From: Pseudochelatococcus lubricantis
GTDB taxonomy: Bacteria; Pseudomonadota; Alphaproteobacteria; Rhizobiales; Beijerinckiaceae
Reading direction: 5' to 3'
Assembly: GCF_011762225.1 (NCBI RefSeq)
Contig: NZ_JAASQI010000007.1
Coordinates: 62,001 to 126,000 of the forward strand
Length of the DNA: 64,000 nucleotides
The position numbers were made by a program, and so were the translations under genes. The notes under the pieces are model-generated. The model searched no databases, had not been told where the DNA came from, and worked only from the letters and a program-made list of their open reading frames with translations. Positions 43,645 to 51,704 of the stretch are shown here, one piece after another (position 1 is the first letter of the stretch; each line of letters begins with the position of its first letter).

Positions 43645-44733
43645 ATGAAGATTGCGGTATTGGGCGCGGGTGCAGGCGGCGCGGCGGCAGCGAGCGAGCT
43701 GTTTCTCGCCGGGCACGACGTCCATCTCTGGGCGCGCTCGCCGGAAACGCTTGCCCCCCATCAGGCGGCGGGCGGCGTGGAATATGAGGGCGTGCTTGGC
43801 ACGGGCCTCGCAAAAATGGCCCGCATCACGAGCGACGTCGCGGCGGCGATCGAGGACGTCGATGCGGCGGTGATTGCACTGCCGACCTTTTCGCATGCGC
43901 CGATGGCGGCGACGCTGGCGCGGGCCGGGTGGTCCGCCGGCAAGCCCATCATCCTCAACCCCGGCCATACCGGCGGTGCGCTGGAATTCTCGCATGCTTT
44001 CCGGAGCGCGGGAGCCGCACCGCCGCCGGTGGTCGCCTTTTCGACGCTGACCTATGTCGCGCGCAAATACCGCCCCGACGGCGTCACCGTCAGCGGACGC
44101 GCCCGGCAGGTTCGCGCGGCGGCGCTGGGCGGCGGGGCGGCGGAGCTTGATCTGGCGGCGCACCTGTTTCCGGGCGCGGCGCCAGTGCGCGACGTGCTGG
44201 CGGCGGATCTCAGCAGCACCAATCTTGTGCTGCACCCGCCCGGCGCCGTGCTGGGCGCGGCCTGGGTCGAGGCGACCGGCGGCGACTTCACGTTCTACGT
44301 CGAAGGCATGACGGACGGTGTCGCGCGCACCATGCGCCGGCTGGACGGGGAGCGGCTTGCGGTGGCGCAGGCCTTTGGCCACGCGCTTCCCGACCTCATC
44401 GGCGAGATGCAGCTTGTCGGCACGGTCGAGGCGGATTTTGACGATCCGGGCAACTACCGGGCGGCGATCGCCGGCGGCGAGGCGAACCGCCGCATCATGG
44501 CCCCCGACTCTTTCAAACACCGTTATTACCGCGAGGATTTCGGCCACGGCCTGCTGCCATTCATCGAACTGGCACGCATCGCCGGTGTCGACGTGCCGGT
44601 CGCCGAGGCGCTCTACACGCTGGCGGAGACTGCCGTCGGCGTCGATTACCGGCAGGGCGGGCGCACGGCGCAGGCGATGGGCATCGCCGGCCTGTCGAAG
44701 GATCAGCTTCTGGAAAAAGTGAGGGCGTCATGA
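43645..44733 (+). CDS. Octopine/nopaline dehydrogenase-like NAD(P) oxidoreductase
   Basis: A 362-residue two-domain dehydrogenase: Rossmann motif KIAVLGAGAGGAAAASEL, then segments LNPGHTGGALEF, and a helical domain with the conserved His-x-Asp-like block HRYYREDFGHGLLPFIELARIAGVDVP typical of the NAD/NADP octopine/nopaline dehydrogenase family (residues about 270-350). Such enzymes make or cleave secondary-amine links between amino acids and keto acids. The start at 43645 has GGAGG 5 bases upstream. The stop overlaps the DpaA-like gene by 4 bases. Confidence 0.85.
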   Translation: MKIAVLGAGAGGAAAASELFLAGHDVHLWARSPETLAPHQAAGGVEYEGVLGTGLAKMARITSDVAAAIEDVDAAVIALPTFSHAPMAATLARAGWSAGKPIILNPGHTGGALEFSHAFRSAGAAPPPVVAFSTLTYVARKYRPDGVTVSGRARQVRAAALGGGAAELDLAAHLFPGAAPVRDVLAADLSSTNLVLHPPGAVLGAAWVEATGGDFTFYVEGMTDGVARTMRRLDGERLAVAQAFGHALPDLIGEMQLVGTVEADFDDPGNYRAAIAGGEANRRIMAPDSFKHRYYREDFGHGLLPFIELARIAGVDVPVAEALYTLAETAVGVDYRQGGRTAQAMGIAGLSKDQLLEKVRAS

Positions 44734-45644
44734 CCCGGCAAGACAGCTGGCAAGATAGCTGGAACGACATCACCATCGCCGTCGTCGCCGGCGACGCGCG
44801 CGAGCAGGAAATCGCCCGCTGCGCCCGCGACGCGGGCGCCAGCGTGCGCGCCTTCGGCTTTCCCTGGCCCGAAGGCGGCATCAAGGGCGTGACGCTCGCG
44901 GACAGCCTTGAGCAGGCGTTGAATGGCGCCGACATCGCCCTCTTTCCCATTCCCGGCATCGCGCCGGACGGGGCACTGTTTGCACCTGCGGCGGGCGGGC
45001 GGATCATCCCGACCCGAGAGGCGCTCGCCGGCATGAAGCAGCCCGGCCATATCATCCTCGGCTGGGCGGACGCCAATCTGAAGGCCCATTGCGAAGCGCT
45101 CGGGATCACGCTGCACGAGTACGAGTGGGACGTCGACCTGATGCTGCTGCGCGGTCCGGCCATCGTCGAGGGTGTTCTCAAGGTGCTCATCGAGAACACC
45201 GACATCACCATTCACAGGGCCGATATCCTGCTCGTCGGACAGGGCACGATCGGCTCGCTGCTCACTCACACACTGGTTTCCCTCGGCGCGCGGGTGCATG
45301 TGGCGGCGCGCAATCCCGTCCAGCGCGCAGCCGCCTATGCGGCGGGGGCGGAGTCGTGGAGCCTGGAGGATTTGCCGTCGCTGCTGCCGCGCATGGACAT
45401 GGTCATCGGCAGCGTGCCCAAACAGATCATCGGACGTGATCTGCTGGCGACGCTGCGGCCGTCGACGCTGCTCGTCGACATCGCCGCCCCGCCAGGCACC
45501 ATCGACCGGGAGGCGGCGGCAGCGCTCGGCCTCAAGGCGGTATGGGCGCGCGGCATGGGCGCGCGGGCGCCGGTCACGGTCGGCCGCAGCCAGTGGAGCG
45601 GCATCAGGAGACGCATCGCGGAACTGCGGGAGAAGCGGGCATGA
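44730..45644 (+). CDS. Dipicolinate synthase subunit A (DpaA)-like protein
   Basis: A 304-residue NAD(P)-binding protein. Residues about 15-130 form an N-terminal domain (FPIPGIAPDG, IIPTREAL), and 160-300 form a Rossmann domain with DILLVGQGTIGSLLTHTL, GARVHVAARN, MDMVIGSVPKQIIG, LLVDIAAPPGTID and WARGMGARAPVTVG. This order, and the closing P-G-x-x-A-P block, match DpaA/SpoVFA of spore formers. Spores do not occur in this lineage, so a different imine-forming or reducing role is likely, perhaps with the opine-dehydrogenase-like protein encoded in overlap with it. Confidence 0.75.
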   Translation: MTRQDSWQDSWNDITIAVVAGDAREQEIARCARDAGASVRAFGFPWPEGGIKGVTLADSLEQALNGADIALFPIPGIAPDGALFAPAAGGRIIPTREALAGMKQPGHIILGWADANLKAHCEALGITLHEYEWDVDLMLLRGPAIVEGVLKVLIENTDITIHRADILLVGQGTIGSLLTHTLVSLGARVHVAARNPVQRAAAYAAGAESWSLEDLPSLLPRMDMVIGSVPKQIIGRDLLATLRPSTLLVDIAAPPGTIDREAAAALGLKAVWARGMGARAPVTVGRSQWSGIRRRIAELREKRA

Positions 45645-46987
45645 AAGTCGATCTGGTTATCAGGAATGCGCGCGTGGTGCGCCACGACGGCGAATTTCAT
45701 GGCGGGGTCGCCGTGCATGACGGAAAGATCGCGCTCACCGGCAGGGACGACCTTCTGCCCGACGCGCATCGCATCATCGACGCAAAAGGGCTGGTGCTGA
45801 TGCCGGGCCTCATCGATCCCCATTGCCATCTGGGGGTCAAGTTCCCGTTCGATGAGGACATGCGCACCGAAACAGCCGCCGCCGCATCGGGCGGGGTGAC
45901 GACGGCGCTGCTCTATATCCGCAACCTGAAGGAATCCTACCTGCCGTTCTACGCGGAGCGCAGGGCGATCGGCGAGGCCAATGCAGCCATCGATTTCGGC
46001 TTCCACTTCGGCATCCAGCGCGAGGAGCACATCGCGGAGATACCGGAGCTTGTCGCGAAAACCGGCGTCCGCTCGTTCAAGTGCTATTTCGGCTACGAGC
46101 CCGACAACCCCATCGGCATCGTCCCCGCCACCGATGGCTGGGTCTACGCGGCGATGCGCATCCTGGCGAAAATCCCCGGCGGGGTCATCAACGTCCATTG
46201 CGAGAACACCCAGATCGCCGCCTGGGTGAAGAAGGAGATGATCGCCACCGGCCGGCAGGATCTCGGCGCCTATACCGAATCCCGCCCTGCGCTGTGCGAG
46301 GTCGAGACCATCCGTCGCATGATCTTTCTGGCGGAGAAGACGGGCTGCTCCCTGCATCTCGTCCACACCTCCGTGGGCATGGGCCCCGTGCTGGCGGCGG
46401 AAGCACAGGCGCGCGGCATCGAGGTCACGGTCGAGACCTGCCCGCACTACCTGACGCGCACCTGCTATGACGAGGATCTCGACATGCGGGCCAAGATCTC
46501 GCCGCCGCTGCGCGACCGCTCCGAGCTGGAAGGCCTGTGGGCGGGCATCCTCAACGGTTCCGTCTACAGCCTGGGCACCGACCACGTTCCCTTCCTGCCG
46601 AAGAAGCTGGAAGACATCTGGACCGAGTTCCCGGGCGTGGTCAGCTTTCCCTGGGAATTGCCGCTGATGCTGCATTTCGGCGTACATCAGCGCGGGCTGC
46701 CGCTGTCGCGCCTCGTGACGCTCAATTCCTACAACCCTGCCCGCCGCTTCGGGCTGTGGCCGCGCAAGGGCGATATCGATGCGGGCTTCGATGCCGATCT
46801 CGTTCTTGTCGATCCGGACGAGGAGCGCACGGTGCGTCACACCGGCAAGGGCACCTGCATCTACGAGGGCTGGACGCTCAGGGGCTGGCCGGTGCTCACC
46901 GTCGCGCGCGGCGAGGTGGTCTATGAAGACGGCGCCGTCGACGACAGGCACTTCGGCCGCGGCCGCTGCGTGACGGTGCCGGCGTGA
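45641..46987 (+). CDS. Dihydropyrimidinase/hydantoinase-like cyclic amidohydrolase
   Basis: A 448-residue amidohydrolase with a binuclear metal site: HxH in LIDPHCHLG, the Lys expected to be carboxylated in VRSFKCYFGYE, His in VINVHCEN, His in LHLVHTS and Asp in SLGTDHVPF. These are the D-hydantoinase/allantoinase/dihydroorotase features. It would open a cyclic imide, hydantoin or dihydropyrimidine ring. The ATG overlaps the DpaA-like stop (ATGA) and its own stop overlaps the next start (GTGA). Confidence 0.88.
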   Translation: MKVDLVIRNARVVRHDGEFHGGVAVHDGKIALTGRDDLLPDAHRIIDAKGLVLMPGLIDPHCHLGVKFPFDEDMRTETAAAASGGVTTALLYIRNLKESYLPFYAERRAIGEANAAIDFGFHFGIQREEHIAEIPELVAKTGVRSFKCYFGYEPDNPIGIVPATDGWVYAAMRILAKIPGGVINVHCENTQIAAWVKKEMIATGRQDLGAYTESRPALCEVETIRRMIFLAEKTGCSLHLVHTSVGMGPVLAAEAQARGIEVTVETCPHYLTRTCYDEDLDMRAKISPPLRDRSELEGLWAGILNGSVYSLGTDHVPFLPKKLEDIWTEFPGVVSFPWELPLMLHFGVHQRGLPLSRLVTLNSYNPARRFGLWPRKGDIDAGFDADLVLVDPDEERTVRHTGKGTCIYEGWTLRGWPVLTVARGEVVYEDGAVDDRHFGRGRCVTVPA

Positions 46988-47670
46988 GCGCCATGCCGGA
47001 AGCGGCCGCCCTGCCCGATCTCGCAGGCCGCCTGCCGCTGCTGCCCGAACGCCGCAGCGCCGGCGCGCACGTCGCCGATCTCGCCGCACGCGGGACAACG
47101 ATCCGGCAGGAGCGGCTCTCCGGCATCCACAATCCGTGGGGGCTCGCGGATGCCATCACCGATCCATGGGCCTTTCTCGACCTGTGTGAAAGCGCGCCCG
47201 TCGTGGCGACGGCCCAGTCGCTACTCGGGCCGGACATCCTGCTGTGGGACAGCGAGCTGTATCTCGACGGTGCGCACTATTGCAGTTTCCTGCGGGAAGA
47301 CCGCGAGGGACGTTACTGGCCGGCCACGCCGCTTGCCGGCGCCGTGATACTGGTCGCTTTCGAGGACCGGGAAACCGCCATCGAGGCGATTGATATCGCG
47401 GCCATCGGCCGGGGTACCGTTCCGCAACTGGCCGCGCGCGGCGCTGGTAGGCCGCTCTATGTCATCCGCGTCATGCCCGCAACGAGCCATTACGACCGCG
47501 ATCCGCGCAGCCCCGCCAACCGGTGCTGCATGGAGGAACAGGTGCTGATCAACTACACGAACCGCCCGCTATGGCTGCTGGCCGGTGAAAACCGGGGCGG
47601 CAGCGATCTCGTGCGCGGCTTCTCGATGACCGTCCCGGTGTGGATCGAGGCCGTCGCGCCAGCCGCCTAA
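46984..47670 (+). CDS. Phytanoyl-CoA-dioxygenase-like protein lacking iron-binding histidines
   Basis: A 228-residue protein with a GTG start overlapping the hydantoinase stop. LLGPDILLWDSELYLDG and the segment R-E-D-R-E-G-R-Y-W-P-A-T-P, then AVILVAFEDRE, align with the PhyH family core, where H-Q-D-x-x-Y-W-P provides the iron ligands His and Asp. Here the His is Arg104 and the distal His (in LLAGENRGG) is also absent. The assignment rests on these short blocks and is tentative. It may bind a substrate without oxidising it. Confidence 0.55.
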   Translation: MSAMPEAAALPDLAGRLPLLPERRSAGAHVADLAARGTTIRQERLSGIHNPWGLADAITDPWAFLDLCESAPVVATAQSLLGPDILLWDSELYLDGAHYCSFLREDREGRYWPATPLAGAVILVAFEDRETAIEAIDIAAIGRGTVPQLAARGAGRPLYVIRVMPATSHYDRDPRSPANRCCMEEQVLINYTNRPLWLLAGENRGGSDLVRGFSMTVPVWIEAVAPAA

Positions 47671-47727
47671 CGCCGGGTTTCGATGAAAGGGCCGCAGAAC
47701 CGGCCGAGCGATAAGGGGAATTAACCG

Positions 47728-47964
47728 ATGCCATTCGTCATCGTCGAAATGTGGGAAGGCCGCACCGTCGAGCAGAAACGCAATCTGGTGCGTGCCATCA
47801 CCGATGCCATGGTCAATGAGGCCGCCTGCAAGCCGGACCACCTGCATGTGGTCATCCACGAAACACCGAAGGCAAGCTGGGGCCGGGCCGGCGTTCTCGG
47901 CATCGACATGCAGGAAAACAAGCAGGCGCAGGCAGCCGCGGACGCAGAGGAGAAGGGGCAATGA
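47728..47964 (+). CDS. 4-oxalocrotonate tautomerase-like protein
   Basis: A 78-residue protein with the catalytic N-terminal Pro (M-P-F-V-I-V-E-M) exposed after Met removal, the helix RTVEQKRNLVRAITDAMV and the strand HLHVVIHE, all of the tautomerase family. It would interconvert keto and enol forms or hydrate an unsaturated acid. The last twenty residues are Gln/Ala-rich and look disordered. AAGGGG precedes the ATG by 9 bases. The stop overlaps the fusion gene by 4 bases. Confidence 0.85.
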   Translation: MPFVIVEMWEGRTVEQKRNLVRAITDAMVNEAACKPDHLHVVIHETPKASWGRAGVLGIDMQENKQAQAAADAEEKGQ

Positions 47965-48950
47965 GTCTCGACGTACTGGAGCCGGGCAAATCCGCCCTTC
48001 TCGTGATCGATCTGCAGAACGCCTTCATCCATGAGGAAGGCACACTCGGCGTTTCGGGTGTCGACACCCGCCGCCTGTCGGCCATCGTGCCGCCGCTGAA
48101 GACGCTGATCGAGCGCTTCCAGCAGGCCGATATTCCCGTACTGTGGACGCTGCAGGAGCACTTCGCGACCGATCACAGCCGTGCCGGGAAGAAGCTTGCG
48201 AACCACACCGCGCGCCGCAAGCAGATTTCCGCGCTCGCCAACACCTGGGACGAGGAAATCGTCGACGAGCTGAAGGACCTTGCCGCTGTCAATCCCGCCC
48301 ATGTCATCCGCAAGCACCGTTTCGGCGCCTTCCACGAAACCCGGCTGGAGATCCTGCTGCGGATACTGGGCGTGCGGCACCTGTTCGTCACCGGCGCCAC
48401 GACGAACGCCTGCGTCGAGACCTCCATCCGGGAGGCCTATCTGCGCGATCTCGACGTCGTTGCCGTTGACGACTGCATCGCCGGCGTCAACGGCACGTGG
48501 GAGACGACGGCGAAGGAGGTCTGGCAGCAATATTTCTGCGAGCTGTCGACCAGCGCGGAAGTCGCGTCGTGGATCGATGAGAAGAGCAGGCCGCGCGTGC
48601 TCGAATACGGCCACCAGTTGATCATGGTCGAGGACATCGACCGGTCGGTGGACTTCTACACGCGGTTGCTCGGCTTCAGCATCCGCCCGGCCAAGCCGCT
48701 GGCGGACGGGCGCCCCTTCACCGCCTTCCGGCAGGGCATCGCCCTGATCGCAGGCAAGGAGGCGGGCCATCGCCAGATCGATCACATCGCCTTCGAAGTC
48801 AATGACGTGCGCGGCCTTGCTGCCCGGCTGAAAGAGGCTGACGTGCATTTCTTCAACGATCTGCACGACGGCCCCTATGGCCTGTCGATCTATGTCCGCG
48901 ATCCCGACGGCACCAAGATCGAGCTTTACGAGACCGGGGCCGCCGCCTGA
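47961..48950 (+). CDS. Isochorismatase-type cysteine hydrolase fused to a VOC/glyoxalase domain
   Basis: A 329-residue two-domain protein. Residues 10-205 form an isochorismatase-like amidohydrolase with the triad Asp17 (LLVIDLQNAF), Lys118 (VIRKHRF) and Cys151 (TGATTNACVET), and the cis-peptide site before it. Residues 213-326 form a VOC domain (QLIMVEDIDRSVDFYTRLLGF; metal-type His275 in QIDHIAFEV; Glu321 in DPDGTKIELYE). RutB and N-carbamoylsarcosine amidase belong to the first family. I have not seen this pairing described. There is no gap or frameshift between the parts. Confidence 0.88.
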   Translation: MSLDVLEPGKSALLVIDLQNAFIHEEGTLGVSGVDTRRLSAIVPPLKTLIERFQQADIPVLWTLQEHFATDHSRAGKKLANHTARRKQISALANTWDEEIVDELKDLAAVNPAHVIRKHRFGAFHETRLEILLRILGVRHLFVTGATTNACVETSIREAYLRDLDVVAVDDCIAGVNGTWETTAKEVWQQYFCELSTSAEVASWIDEKSRPRVLEYGHQLIMVEDIDRSVDFYTRLLGFSIRPAKPLADGRPFTAFRQGIALIAGKEAGHRQIDHIAFEVNDVRGLAARLKEADVHFFNDLHDGPYGLSIYVRDPDGTKIELYETGAAA

Positions 48951-48974
48951 CCGGAAGGGACGCCGGCCGAGCCC

Positions 48975-49973
48975 TCAGCTCAGCCGGCTTTCCAGCGATC
49001 TCTGGATCGCCGTCCGGGTCAGGTCGCGCGCGATGAAGACGAGGCCGGTCCGCGTCGCGCCCGCCGGCCACGCCGGCAAAGTCTCCAGCGGAAACACGCG
49101 CTGCTGCACCCCCTGCACCACATGCGGCAGGTCGCTGCCGGTGACGGCCAGAAGGCCCTTGACCCGCAGAATGGACTCGCCCCGGGCGGCAAGCAGCAGT
49201 TCGAGCCATTCGATGAAAGCGGCGCGCGGCACCGGGCAGTCGAGCGAAACGGTGAAGGAGCCGATACCGTCGCTATGCGACGTCCAACTGGCGGAGAAGC
49301 CGCTTCCGGCGGGGAGCGGATCGTCCTGCGGCCGGAGGGCGAACAGGTCGGCGAAGCGCGGCGCCGCCTGCATGGAAAGCCGCACCGGCGGCGCCAGCGG
49401 GTTGAGGCCAGCAAGCGTCCGCTCCAGCACAGCGATCCCGTCGTCGTCGGCGATATCCGTTTTCGTGATCAGCAGCCGGCTGGCCAGCGCCACCTGCTGG
49501 CGCGCCTCGACAAAGCCTTGCAGGCTTTGCATCCCGCTCACCGCATCGACGGCGGTGGCGACGACACCGGGCGCGAAATGCACGTTCAGCGCCCGGTCGC
49601 TGACGACGGCGCCGAGGATCGGCCCCGGATCGGCCAGACCGCTCGTCTCCACCACGATGCGGCGAAAGGGCGGGATGGCGCCGGACGCCGCGCCTTCGAG
49701 CAGATCGATGAGCGTCGACGTGAGATCCCCCCTCACCCCGCAGCACAGGCAGCCCGACGACAGCAGAACCACATCCTCCGCCACATCCCGCACCAGGACG
49801 TGATCGAGCCCGATCTCGCCGAACTCGTTGATGATGACTGCGGTGTCGGCGAACTCGGGACTCTGCAGAAGCCGCCGCAGAATGGTCGTCTTGCCGCTGC
49901 CGAGAAAGCCCGTCAGCACATGGAGCGGAATCCTGCCGCCCGCGCCGGATCGCGGCGGAAGCGCCAGCGCCAT
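48975..49973 (-). CDS. CobW/COG0523-family GTP-dependent metallochaperone
   Basis: A 332-residue GTPase. Walker A is TGFLGSGKTT, the metal site is C-L-C-C (Cys75, 77, 78; SSGCLCCGV), then INEFGEIGLDH, VETSGLADP and the NKTD-like ITKTDIA. The CobW C-terminal domain follows (ESILRVKGLLAV). COG0523 proteins deliver metals, often zinc, to hydrolases. It lies beside several metal-dependent amidohydrolases and overlaps the RidA gene by one base (TGATG), so a dedicated role for those enzymes is plausible. Confidence 0.88.
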   Translation of the reverse strand: MALALPPRSGAGGRIPLHVLTGFLGSGKTTILRRLLQSPEFADTAVIINEFGEIGLDHVLVRDVAEDVVLLSSGCLCCGVRGDLTSTLIDLLEGAASGAIPPFRRIVVETSGLADPGPILGAVVSDRALNVHFAPGVVATAVDAVSGMQSLQGFVEARQQVALASRLLITKTDIADDDGIAVLERTLAGLNPLAPPVRLSMQAAPRFADLFALRPQDDPLPAGSGFSASWTSHSDGIGSFTVSLDCPVPRAAFIEWLELLLAARGESILRVKGLLAVTGSDLPHVVQGVQQRVFPLETLPAWPAGATRTGLVFIARDLTRTAIQRSLESRLS

Positions 49974-50455
49974 CAGGAAACCTCGAAGATGGCATCGACT
50001 TCCACGGGCACGCCGCGCGGCAGCGACGACACGCCGACGGCCGCCCGGGCGTGGCGGCCGGCATCGCCGAAAACCGCTACCATGAGATCGGAAGCACCGT
50101 TGAGTACCTGCGGATGCCGGGTGAAATCAGGCGTCGCGTTGACGAAGCCGCCCAGCCGCACGACGCCCGTGACGCGGTCGAGATCGCCATCGAGCGCCGC
50201 CTTCACCTGCGCGATGATATTGATGGCGCACAGGCGGGCGGCCGCCTGTCCCTGTTCGACGTCATAGGTGTCGCCGAGCCTGCCGGTGAAGGCGTCCTTG
50301 CCGTCGACATGCGGCACCTGCCCGGAGACGTGGAGCAGATTGCCCGTCCTGCGTGTCGGGACATAATTGGCCGCCGGTGCGACGGGCGACGGAAGATCGA
50401 TGCCCAGTTCCGCCAGACGGGTTGTCACGCGATGGCCCGTGTTATTATTGTCCAT
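49973..50455 (-). CDS. RidA-family protein (YjgH/TdcF-like)
   Basis: A 160-residue RidA-fold protein, longer at the N-terminus than common RidA. ANYVPTRRTGNLLHVSGQVPHVDGKDAFTGRLG is the hallmark N-terminal half, then AINIIAQVKAALDGDLDRV, VVRLGGFVNATPDF and VPVEVDAIFEVS. RidA proteins clear enamine/imine intermediates, and RutC of pyrimidine breakdown belongs here. GGGAGGAAAC precedes the ATG. It is second of three such genes in the window and is in an operon with the CobW gene. Confidence 0.87.
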   Translation of the reverse strand: MDNNNTGHRVTTRLAELGIDLPSPVAPAANYVPTRRTGNLLHVSGQVPHVDGKDAFTGRLGDTYDVEQGQAAARLCAINIIAQVKAALDGDLDRVTGVVRLGGFVNATPDFTRHPQVLNGASDLMVAVFGDAGRHARAAVGVSSLPRGVPVEVDAIFEVS

Positions 50456-50549
50456 GCCGATGTTTCCTCCCTGATTATGCGCATCACACCGGGGGTCGGT
50501 CCCGCTTCGGTAAAATCCGGCACCCGGCCTGGCGTGAGACTGGCGACAG

Positions 50550-51419
50550 TCACGCCCCCCTTGCAGACGGATAGGTCAGCGCGCCGGCGCGCGCGATGAA
50601 CGGCAGATCCGCAATGCCGGACTCGCCGGTGACGCTCAACAGCGCTGCGCAGGTGCTGCGGATGTCGCCGACGATGGCCTGCCGCACGCCCGCGCCGTCG
50701 CCCGCGCGCAGCGCGTCAACGACGTGCTCGTGGTGCGAGGCGTCCCACGGCATGGAGGGTATGAGCAGCGACATGTACATCGTCGGGCCGAACTGGAGCC
50801 AGAGCGACTCGATCAGCGGCACCAGCACGTCCGATCCCGAGGCCTCATACAGCATGAAATGGAACTGCTGGTTGAGCGACAGGCATCCCAGGATATCGCG
50901 CTTGTCGATCGCCGCGTGCAGTTCGTTGTTGATCCTGAGAAGATCGTCCGCCAGCGTCAGCCCGCCGTGCTTTGCCGCCCATTCGCCTGCCGTTCCCTCC
51001 ACCACCTCGCGCACGGCGAAGAGATCGCGCAGCCGCGCCGGCCGCAGCCGGGGAACGCGGGCCGATCCGCTAGGCATCTCCTCCAGGGCATTGGCCGCCA
51101 CCAGCCGGCTCAGCACCTCGCGCACCGGCATGGCGCTCGTGCCGAATTCCGCCGCGAGCTTGCGCAGGCTCATGACCTCGCCGGGCAGGAAGGCGCCGAT
51201 CATCAACCCGCGACGCATGCGGCTCATGACCGTTCCGTAGACATGGCGGCGTTCCCGCTTCTGCGGCGATTCCTCCGGATCAGGGCTCTTCCGCTCCGGC
51301 GCCGGGTCCATGTCCCGGCCTACCATGTCCCGGCCTACCATGTCCCGGCCCACCACGTCCCGGCTCATGTCCTGCGGATCGAAGTCCGCCTGTTCCCGCC
51401 CCGGTTTGTCGCGCCCCAT
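50550..51419 (-). CDS. GntR-family regulator (FCD) with repeat-containing N-terminal extension
   Basis: A 289-residue regulator. The winged HTH begins near residue 60 (VYGTVMSRMRRGLMIGAFLPGEVMSLRKLAAEFG, then MPVREVLSRLVAANAL), and an FCD ligand domain follows (HFMLYEASG, HHEHVVDALRAGDG). The first 55 residues are charged and repetitive (V-G-R-D-M units) and unusual for the family. The ATG at 51419 has GAGG 7 bases upstream. It diverges from the CodA-like gene across operator D and is inferred to bind all four TGATC operators here. Confidence 0.88.
   Translation of the reverse strand: MGRDKPGREQADFDPQDMSRDVVGRDMVGRDMVGRDMDPAPERKSPDPEESPQKRERRHVYGTVMSRMRRGLMIGAFLPGEVMSLRKLAAEFGTSAMPVREVLSRLVAANALEEMPSGSARVPRLRPARLRDLFAVREVVEGTAGEWAAKHGGLTLADDLLRINNELHAAIDKRDILGCLSLNQQFHFMLYEASGSDVLVPLIESLWLQFGPTMYMSLLIPSMPWDASHHEHVVDALRAGDGAGVRQAIVGDIRSTCAALLSVTGESGIADLPFIARAGALTYPSARGA
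51309..51368. repeat. Four tandem 15-bp units inside the GntR gene
   Basis: Units of CATGTCCCGGCCTAC start at 51309, 51324, 51339 and 51354; the first two are identical and the third and fourth have one and a few changes. In the minus frame they encode repeated V-G-R-D-M pentapeptides, so length variants stay in frame. Confidence 0.85.
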
Positions 51420-51541
51420 GTTCACACCTCATAGCTCGGGAGGACACTGCCGGCGCGGGATGATCCTCCGCCGGATCGCATCGGGCTCCACGCCTTCCGA
51501 TCCGCTGCACGCCGCTTCATCGCTGGCCCGCCGATGCCGAT

Positions 51542-51578
51542 ATTGACAGAAATCAAAATGTGATCTCATACTGTGATC
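51542..51578 (+). promoter_or_regulatory. Promoter and operator D between GntR and the CodA-like gene
   Basis: TTGACA (51542-51547) is followed after 18 bp by CATACT. TGATCTCATACTGTGATCA (51560-51578) covers the -10 and is identical, all 19 bases, to operator A. It lies about 140 bp upstream of both the GntR start and the amidohydrolase start, so it may also serve autoregulation. The rest of the 51420-51704 gap holds no gene. Confidence 0.68.
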
Positions 51579-51704
51579 AATAAATGATCTTCTCGCCACA
51601 TGCAAGATCTCCCGACGACCGTTCGTGCAAAGGTATTCCCGTAGGGGGATAGGCAACGCCCGGGAAGGCAGATCGGGGAAGGCAGATCGGGGAACGCGGA
51701 TATC

